In this document: one piece after another, positions 15,409-23,784 of the stretch
Position numbering within the stretch: position 1 is the first letter of the stretch
Layout of the letters: each line of letters opens with the position of its first letter
Assembly: GCF_000717185.1 (NCBI RefSeq)
Contig: NZ_JNYE01000025.1
Span: 69,614-133,613, forward strand
Direction: 5' to 3'
DNA length: 64,000 nucleotides
Source: Kitasatospora phosalacinea
GTDB taxonomy: Bacteria; Actinomycetota; Actinomycetes; Streptomycetales; Streptomycetaceae
Program-made: the position numbers and the translations under genes
The notes under the pieces: model-generated
Told to the model about the DNA's origin: nothing
The model's input: only the letters and a program-made list of their open reading frames with translations
Databases searched by the model: none

Positions 15409-17967
15409 ATGCAGAATCCCCCCACCCGCACCAGGCGGACCGTCGCGTCGTTGACCACCCTCGCGCTCGGCGCCACCGGCCTGTTGGCGGTGGCGTTCGT
15501 AAACGCCGGTGCGGCGCACGCCGCCGCGGTCCCCACGCTGTCGCCGCTGGCCGTTCCGAACCGCGGGGCGAGCGTCCCGTTCATCGAGCAGGAGGCCGAG
15601 TACGCGGCCACCAACGGCAGCGTGGTCGGCCCCGACCGGCAGTACGGGCACCTGGTCTCGGAGGCCTCCGGCCGACAGGCCGTGACACTGAACGCGGTCG
15701 GCCAGTACGTGGAGTTCACCCTCACCGCGCCCGCCAACTCGATCGACTTCCGCTACAGCCTGCCGGACTCCTCCGACGGCAAGGGCCGCGACGCCTCGAT
15801 GGACCTGCTGGTCAACGGGCAGAAGCTGAAGAGCGTCGACGTGACCTCCAAGTACAGCTGGTACTACGGCGGTTACCCGTTCAACAACAACCCGGGCGAC
15901 AGCAACCCGCACCACTTCTTCGACGAGACCCGCACCCTGCTGGGCACCACCTACCCGGTGGGGACGAAGATCCGGCTGCAGGTCTCCTCCACCGCCCAGT
16001 CGCCGAGCTTCACCGTCGACCTGGCCGACTTCGAGAAGGTCGCCGACCCGATCGCCAAGCCCGCGGGCGCGATCGACGTGGTCGCCGACTACGGCGCCGA
16101 CCCCACCGGCGCCACCGACTCCACCGCCAAGTTCCAGGCCGCGGTCAACGCCGGTGCGGCGCAGGGCCGGACGGTGTACATCCCGCAGGGCAACTTCACG
16201 CTGTACGACCACGTGGTGGTCGACAAGGTGACGCTGGCCGGGGCGGGCCCCTGGTACAGCGTGCTGGGCGGGCGCGACCCGATCAACCGCAACCGGGCGG
16301 CGGGCATCTACGGCAAGTACGTGGCCGGCGGCGGCTACGGCGGCGGCGTCCGGCCGCAGGAGGCCGGCGGCCCGAGCCAGAACGTCACGCTGAAGGACTT
16401 CGCCATCATCGGCGACGTGCGCGAGCGGGTCGACGACGACCAGGTCAACGGCCTGGGCGGCGCGATGTCCAACTCCACCGTCGACAACCTGTGGATCCAG
16501 CACACCAAGGTCGGCGCCTGGATGGACGGCCCGATGGACCACTTCACCATCAAGAACAGCCGGATCCTCGACCAGACCGCGGACGGCGTCAACTTCCACA
16601 CCGGCGTGACCAACTCGACGGTCACCAACACCTTCCTGCGCAACACCGGCGACGACGGCCTGGCCTCCTGGCCGGAGCGGCTGGCGAACACCAACGACAG
16701 CTTCACCCACAACACGGTGGTGCTGCCGATCCTCGCCAACAACATCGTCACGTACGGCGGCAAGGACTTCACCATCTCGGACAACGTGATGGCCGACACC
16801 ATCACCAACGGCGGCGGCCTGCACATCGCCAACCGCTACCCGGGCGTCACCTCCGGCAACGGCACCGCCGTCTCCGGCACGATCACCGCGGCCCGCAACA
16901 CCCTGATCCGCACCGGCAACAGCGACTACAACTGGCAGTTCGGCGTCGGCGCGATCTGGTTCGACGGCCTGAACGAGCCGATCACCGGCGCGACCATCAA
17001 CATCAGCGACACCGACATCCTGGACAGCTCGTACGAGGCGATCCAGACCATCGAGGGCGGCGTCACCGGCGTCAACCTGACCAACGTGAACATCGACGGC
17101 GCGGGCACCTACGCGATCCAGGCGCAGGCCAACGCGCAGATGAAGTTCACCAACGTCAAGGCCAAGAACATCGCGCAGGCCGCCACCCCGATCCACAACT
17201 GCGTGGGCACCGGCTTCCAGATCACCGACGGCGGCGGCAACTCCGGCCTGAGCGGCTCCACCTGCACCGGCCAGTGGCCCGCCCCGGTCTGGACGTACAA
17301 CGGCGTCCCGGTCGGCGGCGACAACGGCGGCTCCTCGCCGACCCCGTCCCCGTCGGCGTCCACCTCGACCCCGGCCTCGCCGTCGCCGTCCCCGTCCGCC
17401 TCGGCGTCGTCGACCTGCCCGAGCGGCACCGGCAACCTCGCCCAGGGCCGCCCCGCCACCGCCTCCGGCACCAGCCAGACGGCCACCGCCTGGGCCGCCC
17501 GCACCCAGACCCTGACCGTCCAGGGCTCCACCGACGGCAGCAGCTTCTCCACCCTGGTGGGCTCGGCGGGCTACACCTTCGACCCGGCGAGCGGCAACAC
17601 CGTGACCGTCAACCTCCCGGCCACGCCCGCCCGTTACCTGCGACTGACCGTCACCGGCAACACCGGCTGGCCCGCCGCGCAGCTCTCCGAGCTCCAGGCG
17701 TTCGGCGGCGGCAACGGCACCTCCTCGCCGTCCCCGTCCTCCTCCGCCTCCTCGTCGCCGTCCCCGTCCGCCTCGGCGTCGTCGACCTGCCCGAGCGGCA
17801 CCGGCAACCTCGCCCAGGGCCGCCCCGCCACCGCCTCCGGCACCAGCCAGACTGGGCCACCCGCACCCAGACCGTCACCGTCCAGGGCTCCACCGACGGC
17901 ACCACCTTCACCACCCTGGTGGGCGCCACCGGCTACACCTTCGACCCGGCCACCGGCAACACCGTGA
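15409..17967 (+). CDS. Secreted GH87-type alpha-1,3-glucanase/mycodextranase, C-terminus frameshifted
   Basis: A Sec signal (about residues 1-38, ending AGAAHA) leads into an N-terminal beta-sandwich (EAEYAATNGSVVGP...), then a right-handed beta-helix. The helix has Asp in DGVNFH (codon at 16582) and an Asp pair in NTGDDGLASW (16651-16656), as in GH87 enzymes that cut alpha-1,3-glucans such as fungal-wall glucan. Ser/Pro linkers join two C-terminal discoidin-like modules. Both modules lack the same internal stretch after TSQT, and the second loses frame near 17853, so this reading ends with a nonsense tail at 17967. The ATG follows AGGAAG at 15392-15397. Confidence 0.8.
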   Translation: MQNPPTRTRRTVASLTTLALGATGLLAVAFVNAGAAHAAAVPTLSPLAVPNRGASVPFIEQEAEYAATNGSVVGPDRQYGHLVSEASGRQAVTLNAVGQYVEFTLTAPANSIDFRYSLPDSSDGKGRDASMDLLVNGQKLKSVDVTSKYSWYYGGYPFNNNPGDSNPHHFFDETRTLLGTTYPVGTKIRLQVSSTAQSPSFTVDLADFEKVADPIAKPAGAIDVVADYGADPTGATDSTAKFQAAVNAGAAQGRTVYIPQGNFTLYDHVVVDKVTLAGAGPWYSVLGGRDPINRNRAAGIYGKYVAGGGYGGGVRPQEAGGPSQNVTLKDFAIIGDVRERVDDDQVNGLGGAMSNSTVDNLWIQHTKVGAWMDGPMDHFTIKNSRILDQTADGVNFHTGVTNSTVTNTFLRNTGDDGLASWPERLANTNDSFTHNTVVLPILANNIVTYGGKDFTISDNVMADTITNGGGLHIANRYPGVTSGNGTAVSGTITAARNTLIRTGNSDYNWQFGVGAIWFDGLNEPITGATINISDTDILDSSYEAIQTIEGGVTGVNLTNVNIDGAGTYAIQAQANAQMKFTNVKAKNIAQAATPIHNCVGTGFQITDGGGNSGLSGSTCTGQWPAPVWTYNGVPVGGDNGGSSPTPSPSASTSTPASPSPSPSASASSTCPSGTGNLAQGRPATASGTSQTATAWAARTQTLTVQGSTDGSSFSTLVGSAGYTFDPASGNTVTVNLPATPARYLRLTVTGNTGWPAAQLSELQAFGGGNGTSSPSPSSSASSSPSPSASASSTCPSGTGNLAQGRPATASGTSQTGPPAPRPSPSRAPPTAPPSPPWWAPPATPSTRPPATP
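17381..17480. repeat. 100-bp exact direct repeat, copy 1
   Basis: Identical to 17753-17852. It covers part of the Ser/Pro linker and the start of the first discoidin-like module (CPSGTGNLAQGRPATA...). The repeat ends exactly where both modules show an internal deletion. Confidence 0.9.
17753..17852. repeat. 100-bp exact direct repeat, copy 2
   Basis: Second copy of the repeat at 17381-17480, offset 372 bp. It ends at the deletion/frameshift point of the second module. Confidence 0.9.
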
Positions 17968-18074
17968 CCGTCAACCTCCCGGCCAACTCGACCCGTTACC
18001 TGCGACTGACCGTCACCGGCAACACCGGCTGGCCCGCCGGGCAGCTCTCCGAGCTCCAGGCGTTCACCTCCTGA
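17853..18074 (+). pseudogene. Out-of-frame remainder of the second discoidin-like module of the GH87 enzyme
   Basis: In a different frame from the upstream gene, this stretch encodes WATRTQTVTVQGSTDGTTF, ends in STRYLRLTVTGNTGWPAGQLSELQAFTS and stops at 18072-18074. It is clearly homologous to the module at about 17481-17705. Inserting the missing segment seen in intact discoidin domains would restore the frame, so the enzyme originally ended at 18074. Confidence 0.75.
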
Positions 18075-18141
18075 CCCGGTCGCTGCCCGGAGCCCGGACG
18101 GGCGGGGAGCCTCCTCCCGGCCCCGGGCAGCGGCCGTTCCC

Positions 18142-18191
18142 CACCACCGGTCCCCACCCGGCCTCCCGAGGCCGGGTGGGGACCGGTGGTG
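18142..18191. terminator. Strong transcription terminator after GH87
   Basis: A perfect 24-bp inverted repeat (18142-18165 with 18168-18191) is followed by GTTTCC. It can serve both the GH87 gene and the convergent membrane-protein gene. Confidence 0.85.
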
Positions 18192-18300
18192 TTTCCGCGC
18201 CCGGCCGGTGCCGACGAACGGCGGCGGGGCGGCGGGGTACCGGCACAGGTACACGGACGGGCGCGGACGGACGCGGACGGACGAGCGACGCCCGCGAGGG

Positions 18301-18927
18301 TCACCGGCGGCCCGGGAGACCTCTCCGGCGGGTTCCCCGCGGCGGCTCCCGCCACGGCTCCCGCAGCGGCTCCCGCGAGGGCTTCCGCGGCCGCTGCCGG
18401 TCGGACCGGGGGGCGGCTTCCGCGGCGCCGTACGCGACGTCGGCGGAGAGCAGCACCAGGAAGCTGCCGATCACGCACAGCCCGGCCGGGACGCCGGTGG
18501 CGATCCGGACGAACGCCCCGCGCCCGGCCTCGTACGCCTCCCGGGTGAGGTCGATGCGGACGTCCCCGTGCTGCAGGTAGTAGCCCGCGGTGTCCCGGCG
18601 GGCGTCCTCGGCACCGCCCGCCGTGGCCAGGCCGAGGCCGACCAGGCAGAGGGCGAGCCCGTACCAGACCTTCAGCCCGCGCGGCAGGTGCCAGGCGTAC
18701 GGCACCGGGTCGAACCAGCCGCCGCGGCGCGGGAAGGGGACGGCGAAGCACCGGACCAGCGCGGAGGCCACGAGCAGCAGCGTCAGCCCCGCCAGGCCCG
18801 CCCACAGCCAGACCGGGGCGATCAGCCGCAGCGGCGGGGCGGTCGCGGCGAGGCAGAGCAGTTCGGCGGCGAACAGCACCCACGCCGCGACGAAGTGCAG
18901 TCGGTGACTGCCCGTCAGGACCTCCAC
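18301..18927 (-). CDS. Membrane protein of unknown function (208 aa)
   Basis: Four hydrophobic helices (about residues 12-30, 38-58, 88-104 and 142-164) are followed by a very Arg-rich cytoplasmic tail with repeated REP motifs (EPLREPWREPP). A soluble loop between helices 3 and 4 contains GYYLQHGDVRIDLTREAYEAG. I do not recognise the family. The GTG start at 18927 gives VEVLTGSHRLHF. It converges on the GH87 terminator and is divergent from the GH11 gene. Confidence 0.65.
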   Translation of the reverse strand: MEVLTGSHRLHFVAAWVLFAAELLCLAATAPPLRLIAPVWLWAGLAGLTLLLVASALVRCFAVPFPRRGGWFDPVPYAWHLPRGLKVWYGLALCLVGLGLATAGGAEDARRDTAGYYLQHGDVRIDLTREAYEAGRGAFVRIATGVPAGLCVIGSFLVLLSADVAYGAAEAAPRSDRQRPRKPSREPLREPWREPPRGTRRRGLPGRR

Positions 18928-19341
18928 GCCACGCCCCCGCCCACTCGGTGACCACTCGCCGTGCGGCTCGGAAGCCTACCGCCGCCCACCACCGGGCGCA
19001 CCCACAACGATCGAATCGAAGCTCGAAAGTTTCGAGAAATGAGACCCTCCACGGACTGTCGTTCTCTGGAAGTTACCCCACCCTCCGCCACCCCGAAGTC
19101 GTCACGTCGGAGCATCCGACCCCGGAAGGAGTCGATGAGCAGCGAATACTTCCCACGGGGAGGGCCCACCCCCTTTCCGGATCATTTCGCAAGCGTGTCG
19201 AAAGTGTTGACACCCCGACAGCTGCGGGCCAGCATCGTCGCCATCGGCGGGCCCCATGACCGCCGGTGCGGGTCGACCGTCGCGAGTCGGTCCTCCGCCG
19301 CACCCCTCCTGTCAGCCCCCAACTGAAGAGGAAGCACGCAC
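18928..19341 (+). promoter_or_regulatory. Long upstream region of the GH11 xylanase gene
   Basis: This 414-bp non-coding region has two notable elements. A perfect palindrome CTCGAAAGTTTCGAG sits at 19022-19036, with further CGAA motifs around it and inverted half-sites TTTCG/CGAAA at about 19187-19203. A promoter TTGACA (19207-19212), 17 bp, CAGCAT (19230-19235) predicts a 5' leader of about 100 nt. CGAAANTTTCG-type palindromes have been reported upstream of Streptomyces xylanase genes. Confidence 0.55.
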
Positions 19342-20430
19342 GTGAAGCCCATCCGCCCCACCCGAGGCAGCCGCTTCTCGCGGCTCGCCGGCAAGGCGCC
19401 CGTCATCGCCGCGGCCTGCGCGGCCGTGCTCGTCATCCCCAACGTCGCGAGCGCCGACACGACCATCTCGTCGAACGGCACCGGCACCAACAACGGGTAC
19501 TTCTACTCGTTCTGGAGCCAGAACAGCGGCCAGGCCTCCATGACCCTGGGCTCCGGCGGCCAGTACAGCACCACGTGGAACAACGTCACCAACTTCGTCG
19601 CCGGCAAGGGCTGGAACCCGGGCACGACCGACGCCGTGACCTACTCGGGCACGTTCAACTGCAACGGCAACTGCTACCTGTCGCTGTACGGTTGGACCAC
19701 CAACCCGCTCATCGAGTACTACATCGTCGACAACTACGGGAACTACAACCCGAGCACCGGCGCCACCAAGCTGGGCTCGGTGGTCAGCGACGGCAGCACG
19801 TACGACCTGTACTCGACGCAGCGCACCGACGCCCCCTCCATCGAGGGGGACCACTCGAACTTCACCCAGTTCTGGGCGATCCGCCAGGCGAAGCGCACCG
19901 GCGGCACGATCACCGTGTCCAACTTCTTCACCGCGTGGGCGAAGGCGGGCCTGAACCTCGGCACCCCGAACTACGAGATCCTGGCCACCGAGGGCTACGG
20001 CAGCAGCGGCAGCTCCAACATCACGGTCAGCCACGGCACCGGCACCAGCCCCTCGCCCAGCCCGACCGGCGGCACCAGCCCCTCCCCCAGCCCGTCGCCC
20101 AGCCCGAGCGGCTCCACCGGCGGCGGCAGCGGCTGCACCGCGACCTTCACCAACGCGTCCGACTGGGGCTCCGGCTACACCGGCGCGGTGACCGTCAAGA
20201 ACAACGGGTCCACCGCCACCAACGGCTGGAAGGTCACCATGACCTACGCCGGCAACCAGACGGTCACCAACCTCTGGAGCGGCACCTACACCCAGTCCGG
20301 CAAGGTCGTCACGGTGAACAACGCCTCCTACAACGGCGTCGTCCCGGCGGGCGGCAGCACCAACTTCGGCTTCAACGCCAACTACAGCGGCACCAACGCC
20401 GCTCCGACCCTCGCCTGCACCACGAGCTGA
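19342..20430 (+). CDS. Secreted GH11 endo-1,4-beta-xylanase with CBM2
   Basis: A 362-aa enzyme: signal peptide to about residue 38 (VASA-DT), GH11 jelly-roll catalytic domain (about 40-230), Ser/Pro/Thr linker, and a CBM2 cellulose-binding module (about 255-362, [17 protein letters not shown]...). The two catalytic glutamates are Glu125 in [11 protein letters not shown] and Glu217 in [11 protein letters not shown]. It hydrolyses xylan outside the cell and anchors to plant-wall cellulose. The GTG start follows GAAGAGGAAG. A 20-bp-stem terminator follows the gene. Confidence 0.95.
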   Translation: MKPIRPTRGSRFSRLAGKAPVIAAACAAVLVIPNVASADTTISSNGTGTNNGYFYSFWSQNSGQASMTLGSGGQYSTTWNNVTNFVAGKGWNPGTTDAVTYSGTFNCNGNCYLSLYGWTTNPLIEYYIVDNYGNYNPSTGATKLGSVVSDGSTYDLYSTQRTDAPSIEGDHSNFTQFWAIRQAKRTGGTITVSNFFTAWAKAGLNLGTPNYEILATEGYGSSGSSNITVSHGTGTSPSPSPTGGTSPSPSPSPSPSGSTGGGSGCTATFTNASDWGSGYTGAVTVKNNGSTATNGWKVTMTYAGNQTVTNLWSGTYTQSGKVVTVNNASYNGVVPAGGSTNFGFNANYSGTNAAPTLACTTS

Positions 20431-20443
20431 TCGGGCACCACCG

Positions 20444-20497
20444 GGCAACGGGCTGCCCGGCCGCACCCTCCGGGGGACGGCCGGGCAGCCCGTTGCC
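20444..20497 (+). terminator. Terminator of the GH11 gene
   Basis: Perfect 20-bp stem (20444-20463 with 20478-20497) and a 14-nt loop. It can also terminate transcription from the convergent ArsR gene. Confidence 0.85.
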
Positions 20498-20569
20498 GTT
20501 CCCGCCGGCGTTCCCGCTCTCACTCCCACTCCCGCTCCCGCTGGCGTTCCCGCTCGGGCGGGGCCGGGG

Positions 20570-20947
20570 TCAGGGGGCGTCGAGGTCGTCGGGGGCGGCG
20601 TCGCTGAGGCCCAGGCGGAGGTGCTCGGTGTGGTAGACGGCCTGGTCGAGGAGTTCGGCGACGTGGTGGTCGTAGAGCTCGTAGACCACGGAGCGGCCGT
20701 TGCGGCGGCCGACCACCAGGCCGAGGTTGCGCAGCAGGCGCAGCTGGTGCGAGCAGGCGGACTGCTCCATGCCCGCGGCGTGGGCGAGTTCGGTGGCGGC
20801 GCAGGGGCCCTCGCGCAGGCGGGAGAGGATCAGCAGCCGGGACGGGGTGGCCAGGGCCTGGAGGGTGGTGGCGACCCGGGCGGCGCTGTCGGCGTCCAGG
20901 GGGGTGCGCGGGACGGCGCTCTTGGCGGGGGAGGCTCCATGACCCAT
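20570..20947 (-). CDS. ArsR/SmtB-family metal-sensing repressor (alpha-5 site)
   Basis: A 125-aa winged-helix protein (TELAHAAGMEQSACSHQLRLLRNLGLV is the recognition region). The last helix has Asp93, His95, His106 and His109, spaced exactly like the alpha-5 zinc/cobalt site of CzrA and SmtB (D, +2 H, +13 H, +16 H). The ELCVC cadmium/arsenic motif is absent. It should bind DNA without metal and release it with Zn(II), Co(II) or a similar ion. The ATG lies seven bases after a TACGAT -10, so it is probably leaderless. It is divergent from a P1B-type ATPase and is its likely repressor. Confidence 0.88.
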   Translation of the reverse strand: MGHGASPAKSAVPRTPLDADSAARVATTLQALATPSRLLILSRLREGPCAATELAHAAGMEQSACSHQLRLLRNLGLVVGRRNGRSVVYELYDHHVAELLDQAVYHTEHLRLGLSDAAPDDLDAP

Positions 20948-20954
20948 GCCGACC

Positions 20955-21001
20955 ATCGTACAACCCATGCATGAATGAGCCTTCATATGTTCATGTATGG
21001 T
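20955..21001. promoter_or_regulatory. Divergent metal-responsive control region
   Basis: TACGAT (complement of 20955-20960) is the -10 of the repressor gene; TATGGT (20996-21001) may serve the ATPase. Between them lie ATGAA/TTCAT inverted half-sites separated by six bases (ATGAATGAGCCTTCAT, 20971-20986) and a further TTCAT at 20990-20994. The layout resembles the ATGAAN6TTCAT-type sites of SmtB/CzrA-like repressors. Confidence 0.55.
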
Positions 21002-21055
21002 GTCCGGGTCGTCTCCCCCTGCCTCCCCCGCCCGTTCCGAGAGGATCCCGCTGCC

Positions 21056-23107
21056 ATGTCCGCCACCCTGATCGAGCGCCCGGCCGGAGCGGCCGCCGCG
21101 CCGACCGATCCCACGCCGCGGCGGCGCACCCGGGTGCTGTCGCTGCCCGAGGCCCGGTGGGCCGCCGCCGCGCTGGCGCTCTTCCTGCTGGCGCTGCCGC
21201 TGCACCTGACCGGTGCGCCCGCCTGGGCCTGGGGGCCGCTGTACGCGCTCGCCTACGCGTGCGGCGGCTGGGAGCCCGGCTGGGCGGGCCTGCAGGCGCT
21301 GCGCGAGAAGACCCTGGACGTCGACCTGCTGATGGTCGTGGCGGCGCTGGGCGCGGCGGCGGTCGGGCAGGTGCTGGACGGGGCGCTGCTGATCGTCATC
21401 TTCGCCACCTCCGGCGCGCTGGAGGCGCTGGCCACCGCCCGGACCGCCGACTCGGTGCGCGGCCTGCTCGACCTGGCACCCGCCACGGCGACCGCGCTGT
21501 CCGCCGACGGCACCGAACGGTCCGTCCCGGTCGAGGAGTTGGTGGTCGGCGACGTGGTGCTGGTGCGTCCCGGCGAGCGGATCGGCGCGGACGGCCGGGT
21601 GCTGGACGGGGCCGGCGAGGTCGACCAGGCGTCCATCACCGGCGAGCCGCTGCCGGTGGCCAAGCGCACCGGCGACGAGGTGTTCGCCGGAACGCTGAAC
21701 GGCACCGGTGCACTGCGGGTGCGGGTCGAACGGGACGCCGCGGACTCGGTCATCGCCCGGATCGTGCGACTGGTGGAGGAGGCCTCGGAGACCAAGGCGC
21801 CGACGCAGCTCTTCGTCGAGAAGGTCGAACAGCGGTACTCGCTGGGCATGGTGGCCGCGACGCTCGCGGTGTTCGCCGTGCCGCTGCTGGTCGGCGCCGC
21901 GTTCACCGACTCGCTGCTGCGGGCCATGACGTTCATGATCGTGGCCTCGCCGTGCGCGGTGGTGCTGGCGACCATGCCGCCGCTGCTGTCCGCGATCGCC
22001 AACGCCGGGCGGCACGGCGTCCTGGTGAAGTCGGCCGTGGTGATGGAGCGCCTGGGCCGGGTGGACGCCGCCGCGCTCGACAAGACCGGCACCCTCACCG
22101 AGGGCACCCCCCGCGTCACCGACGTCCGCCCGCTGCCCGGCTCCGACCTGGACGAGGACGGCCTGCTCGCGCTGGCAGCCGCCGCCGAGCACCCCAGCGA
22201 GCACCCGTTGGCCCGCGCCGTCCTGACCGCCGCCCGCACCCGCGGCCTCACCCCGGCCCCCGCCGCGGACTTCACCTCCACCCCGGGCGTGGGCGTCCGC
22301 GCGACCGTCGGCGGGCACGTCGTCGCCGTCACCGCGCCGAGCGAACTCCCTTCGGCCGCCGCGGAACTGGTCGGGGCCGACCGGACGACCGCCACCGGAC
22401 CGGAGCAGACCCGGCAGACCCAGCAGGCCGAGCAGGCAGGCCGGGCAGCCGTGGTCGTCGCCGAGTTGGAGGAGGAGGGGCGGACGGCCGTGGTGGTTCT
22501 CCGGGACGGCGTGCCGGTGGGGGTGTTGGGCGTCGCGGACCGGTTGCGGCCGGATGCCGGAGCCACGGTGGCGGCGCTGGGGGCCCTGACCGGGGTGCCG
22601 CCGCTCCTGCTCACCGGGGACAATCCGCGCGCGGCGCGGCAGTTGGCGGCGGAGGCCGGGATCACCGAGGTCCGGGCCGGGTTGCTGCCGCAGGACAAGG
22701 TCGCGGCGGTGCGGGAGTGGGAGGCCGCCGGGCGGCGGGTGCTGGTGGTGGGCGACGGCGTCAACGACGCGCCCGCGCTGGCCGCCGCGCACGTGGGCGT
22801 CGCGATGGGCCGGGCCGGTTCCGACCTGGCACTGGAGACCGCGGACGCGGTGGTCGTCCGCGACGAGCTCGCCACCGTACCGGCGGTGGTGGCGCTGTCC
22901 CGGCGGGCCCGTTCGCTGGTGGTGCAGAACCTGGTGCTGGCCGCCGGGTTCATCACCGTGCTGGTGGTGTGGGACCTGTTCGGCAGCCTGCCGCTGCCGT
23001 TGGGCGTGCTCGGCCACGAGGGGTCCACCGTCCTGGTCGGCCTGAACGGCCTGCAGCTGCTGCGCGACGCCGCGTGGGACCGGGCCGCGGCCGGGGGACG
23101 GCGATGA
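21056..23107 (+). CDS. P1B-4-type heavy-metal-exporting ATPase (CtpD/CoaT-like)
   Basis: A 683-aa P-type ATPase with TGEPLP in the actuator domain, the transport motif SPC (298-300) instead of CPC, the phosphorylation site DKTGT (Asp342), HP in the nucleotide-binding domain (EHPSEHPLARA) and GDGVNDAPAL. A C-terminal HEGST follows in the last helices. SPC plus HEG(G/S)T defines the P1B-4 group, known to export Co(II), Fe(II) or related divalent ions. No N-terminal metal-binding domain is present. The ATG follows GAGAGGAT. It is paired with the alpha-5 ArsR repressor upstream; an Fe-S protein follows downstream. Confidence 0.9.
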   Translation: MSATLIERPAGAAAAPTDPTPRRRTRVLSLPEARWAAAALALFLLALPLHLTGAPAWAWGPLYALAYACGGWEPGWAGLQALREKTLDVDLLMVVAALGAAAVGQVLDGALLIVIFATSGALEALATARTADSVRGLLDLAPATATALSADGTERSVPVEELVVGDVVLVRPGERIGADGRVLDGAGEVDQASITGEPLPVAKRTGDEVFAGTLNGTGALRVRVERDAADSVIARIVRLVEEASETKAPTQLFVEKVEQRYSLGMVAATLAVFAVPLLVGAAFTDSLLRAMTFMIVASPCAVVLATMPPLLSAIANAGRHGVLVKSAVVMERLGRVDAAALDKTGTLTEGTPRVTDVRPLPGSDLDEDGLLALAAAAEHPSEHPLARAVLTAARTRGLTPAPAADFTSTPGVGVRATVGGHVVAVTAPSELPSAAAELVGADRTTATGPEQTRQTQQAEQAGRAAVVVAELEEEGRTAVVVLRDGVPVGVLGVADRLRPDAGATVAALGALTGVPPLLLTGDNPRAARQLAAEAGITEVRAGLLPQDKVAAVREWEAAGRRVLVVGDGVNDAPALAAAHVGVAMGRAGSDLALETADAVVVRDELATVPAVVALSRRARSLVVQNLVLAAGFITVLVVWDLFGSLPLPLGVLGHEGSTVLVGLNGLQLLRDAAWDRAAAGGRR

Positions 23108-23160
23108 GCCGGAACCACCGGGCCGGGAGCGGGCCGTCGGCGCGGGGTAGGGTCACCGCC

Positions 23161-23295
23161 GTGACCACCATGATCGCACCGGGGGCCGCCGCGACGGCCG
23201 CACGCCCTGCCCGTGCCGCCCGTGCTGCCCGTGCCGCTGGCGCGGGAAGCGCCGCTGCCGTCGCTGCCGTCGCCGCCGCGGGGGCCGTCCGATGA
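23161..23295 (+). CDS. Possible small Ala-rich leaderless ORF (44 aa)
   Basis: TAGGGT (23148-23153) lies seven bases before the GTG at 23161, the same leaderless layout seen at many genes here. The reading frame ends in a TGA (23293-23295) that overlaps the ATG of the [2Fe-2S] protein (ATGA at 23292). The product is low-complexity Ala/Arg and has no recognisable fold. It may exist mainly to couple translation into the next gene, or the promoter may serve that gene alone. Confidence 0.3.
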   Translation: MTTMIAPGAAATAARPARAARAARAAGAGSAAAVAAVAAAGAVR

Positions 23296-23711
23296 GCCGC
23301 CGTTCCCGTACGAAGGCGGCCGAGGTGCCCGCGCAGGGCTCCGCGGCGGCCCGCTGCACCGTCTCGGTCTGCCGGGGCTGCTGCTGCGGCACGCCGAAGG
23401 TTCCGCGGCTCGACCACGCCGCGCAGCTCGCCGAGTTGCGTGCGGGCCTCGCGGAGGTGGCCACCGTCCGCCCGGTGCCGTGCCTGGACGCCTGCGAGCA
23501 CGCCAACGTGGTCGTCGTCCAGCCCTCGGCGGAGGGTCGGCGGGCGGGCGGCCGGCCGGTGTGGCTGGGGCTGGTCAACGACCACGACGCCTCCGCCGAC
23601 ATCACCGCCTGGATCGCGGCGGGCGGCCCGGGCCTGGCCGAGATGCCCGCCATCCTCGACCTGTACGCCTTCTCCCCCTCCCGCCGCGTCCGGGAGCAAC
23701 TGGACTCCTGA
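23292..23711 (+). CDS. (2Fe-2S) thioredoxin-like ferredoxin domain protein
   Basis: A 139-aa protein with CRGCCCGTPK near residue 28 and PCLDACEHANVVVV near residue 64. These are the Cys clusters of the thioredoxin-like [2Fe-2S] ferredoxin family annotated in actinobacteria. It could be a small redox or metal-binding carrier. It lies behind a metal-exporting ATPase and in front of an Rrf2 regulator, a family that often senses Fe-S clusters, so a role in metal or redox homeostasis is plausible. Confidence 0.78.
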   Translation: MSRRSRTKAAEVPAQGSAAARCTVSVCRGCCCGTPKVPRLDHAAQLAELRAGLAEVATVRPVPCLDACEHANVVVVQPSAEGRRAGGRPVWLGLVNDHDASADITAWIAAGGPGLAEMPAILDLYAFSPSRRVREQLDS

Positions 23712-23784
23712 GGCCTCCCCGCCCCCTCCCTTGCCGGGGCGTCGTTTTGGCGCGGTCCGGTCCCGGATGGCTACCATCCCGAAT

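Noticed and set aside
18961..19326. 121-codon open frame upstream of the GH11 gene
   Set aside because: Composition is unlike neighbouring proteins and it overlaps the xylanase promoter and palindromes.
20570..20947. Cadmium/arsenic-type ArsR sensor
   Set aside because: No CxC motif in the recognition helix; the C-terminal D-x-H...H-x2-H site matches zinc/cobalt sensors instead.
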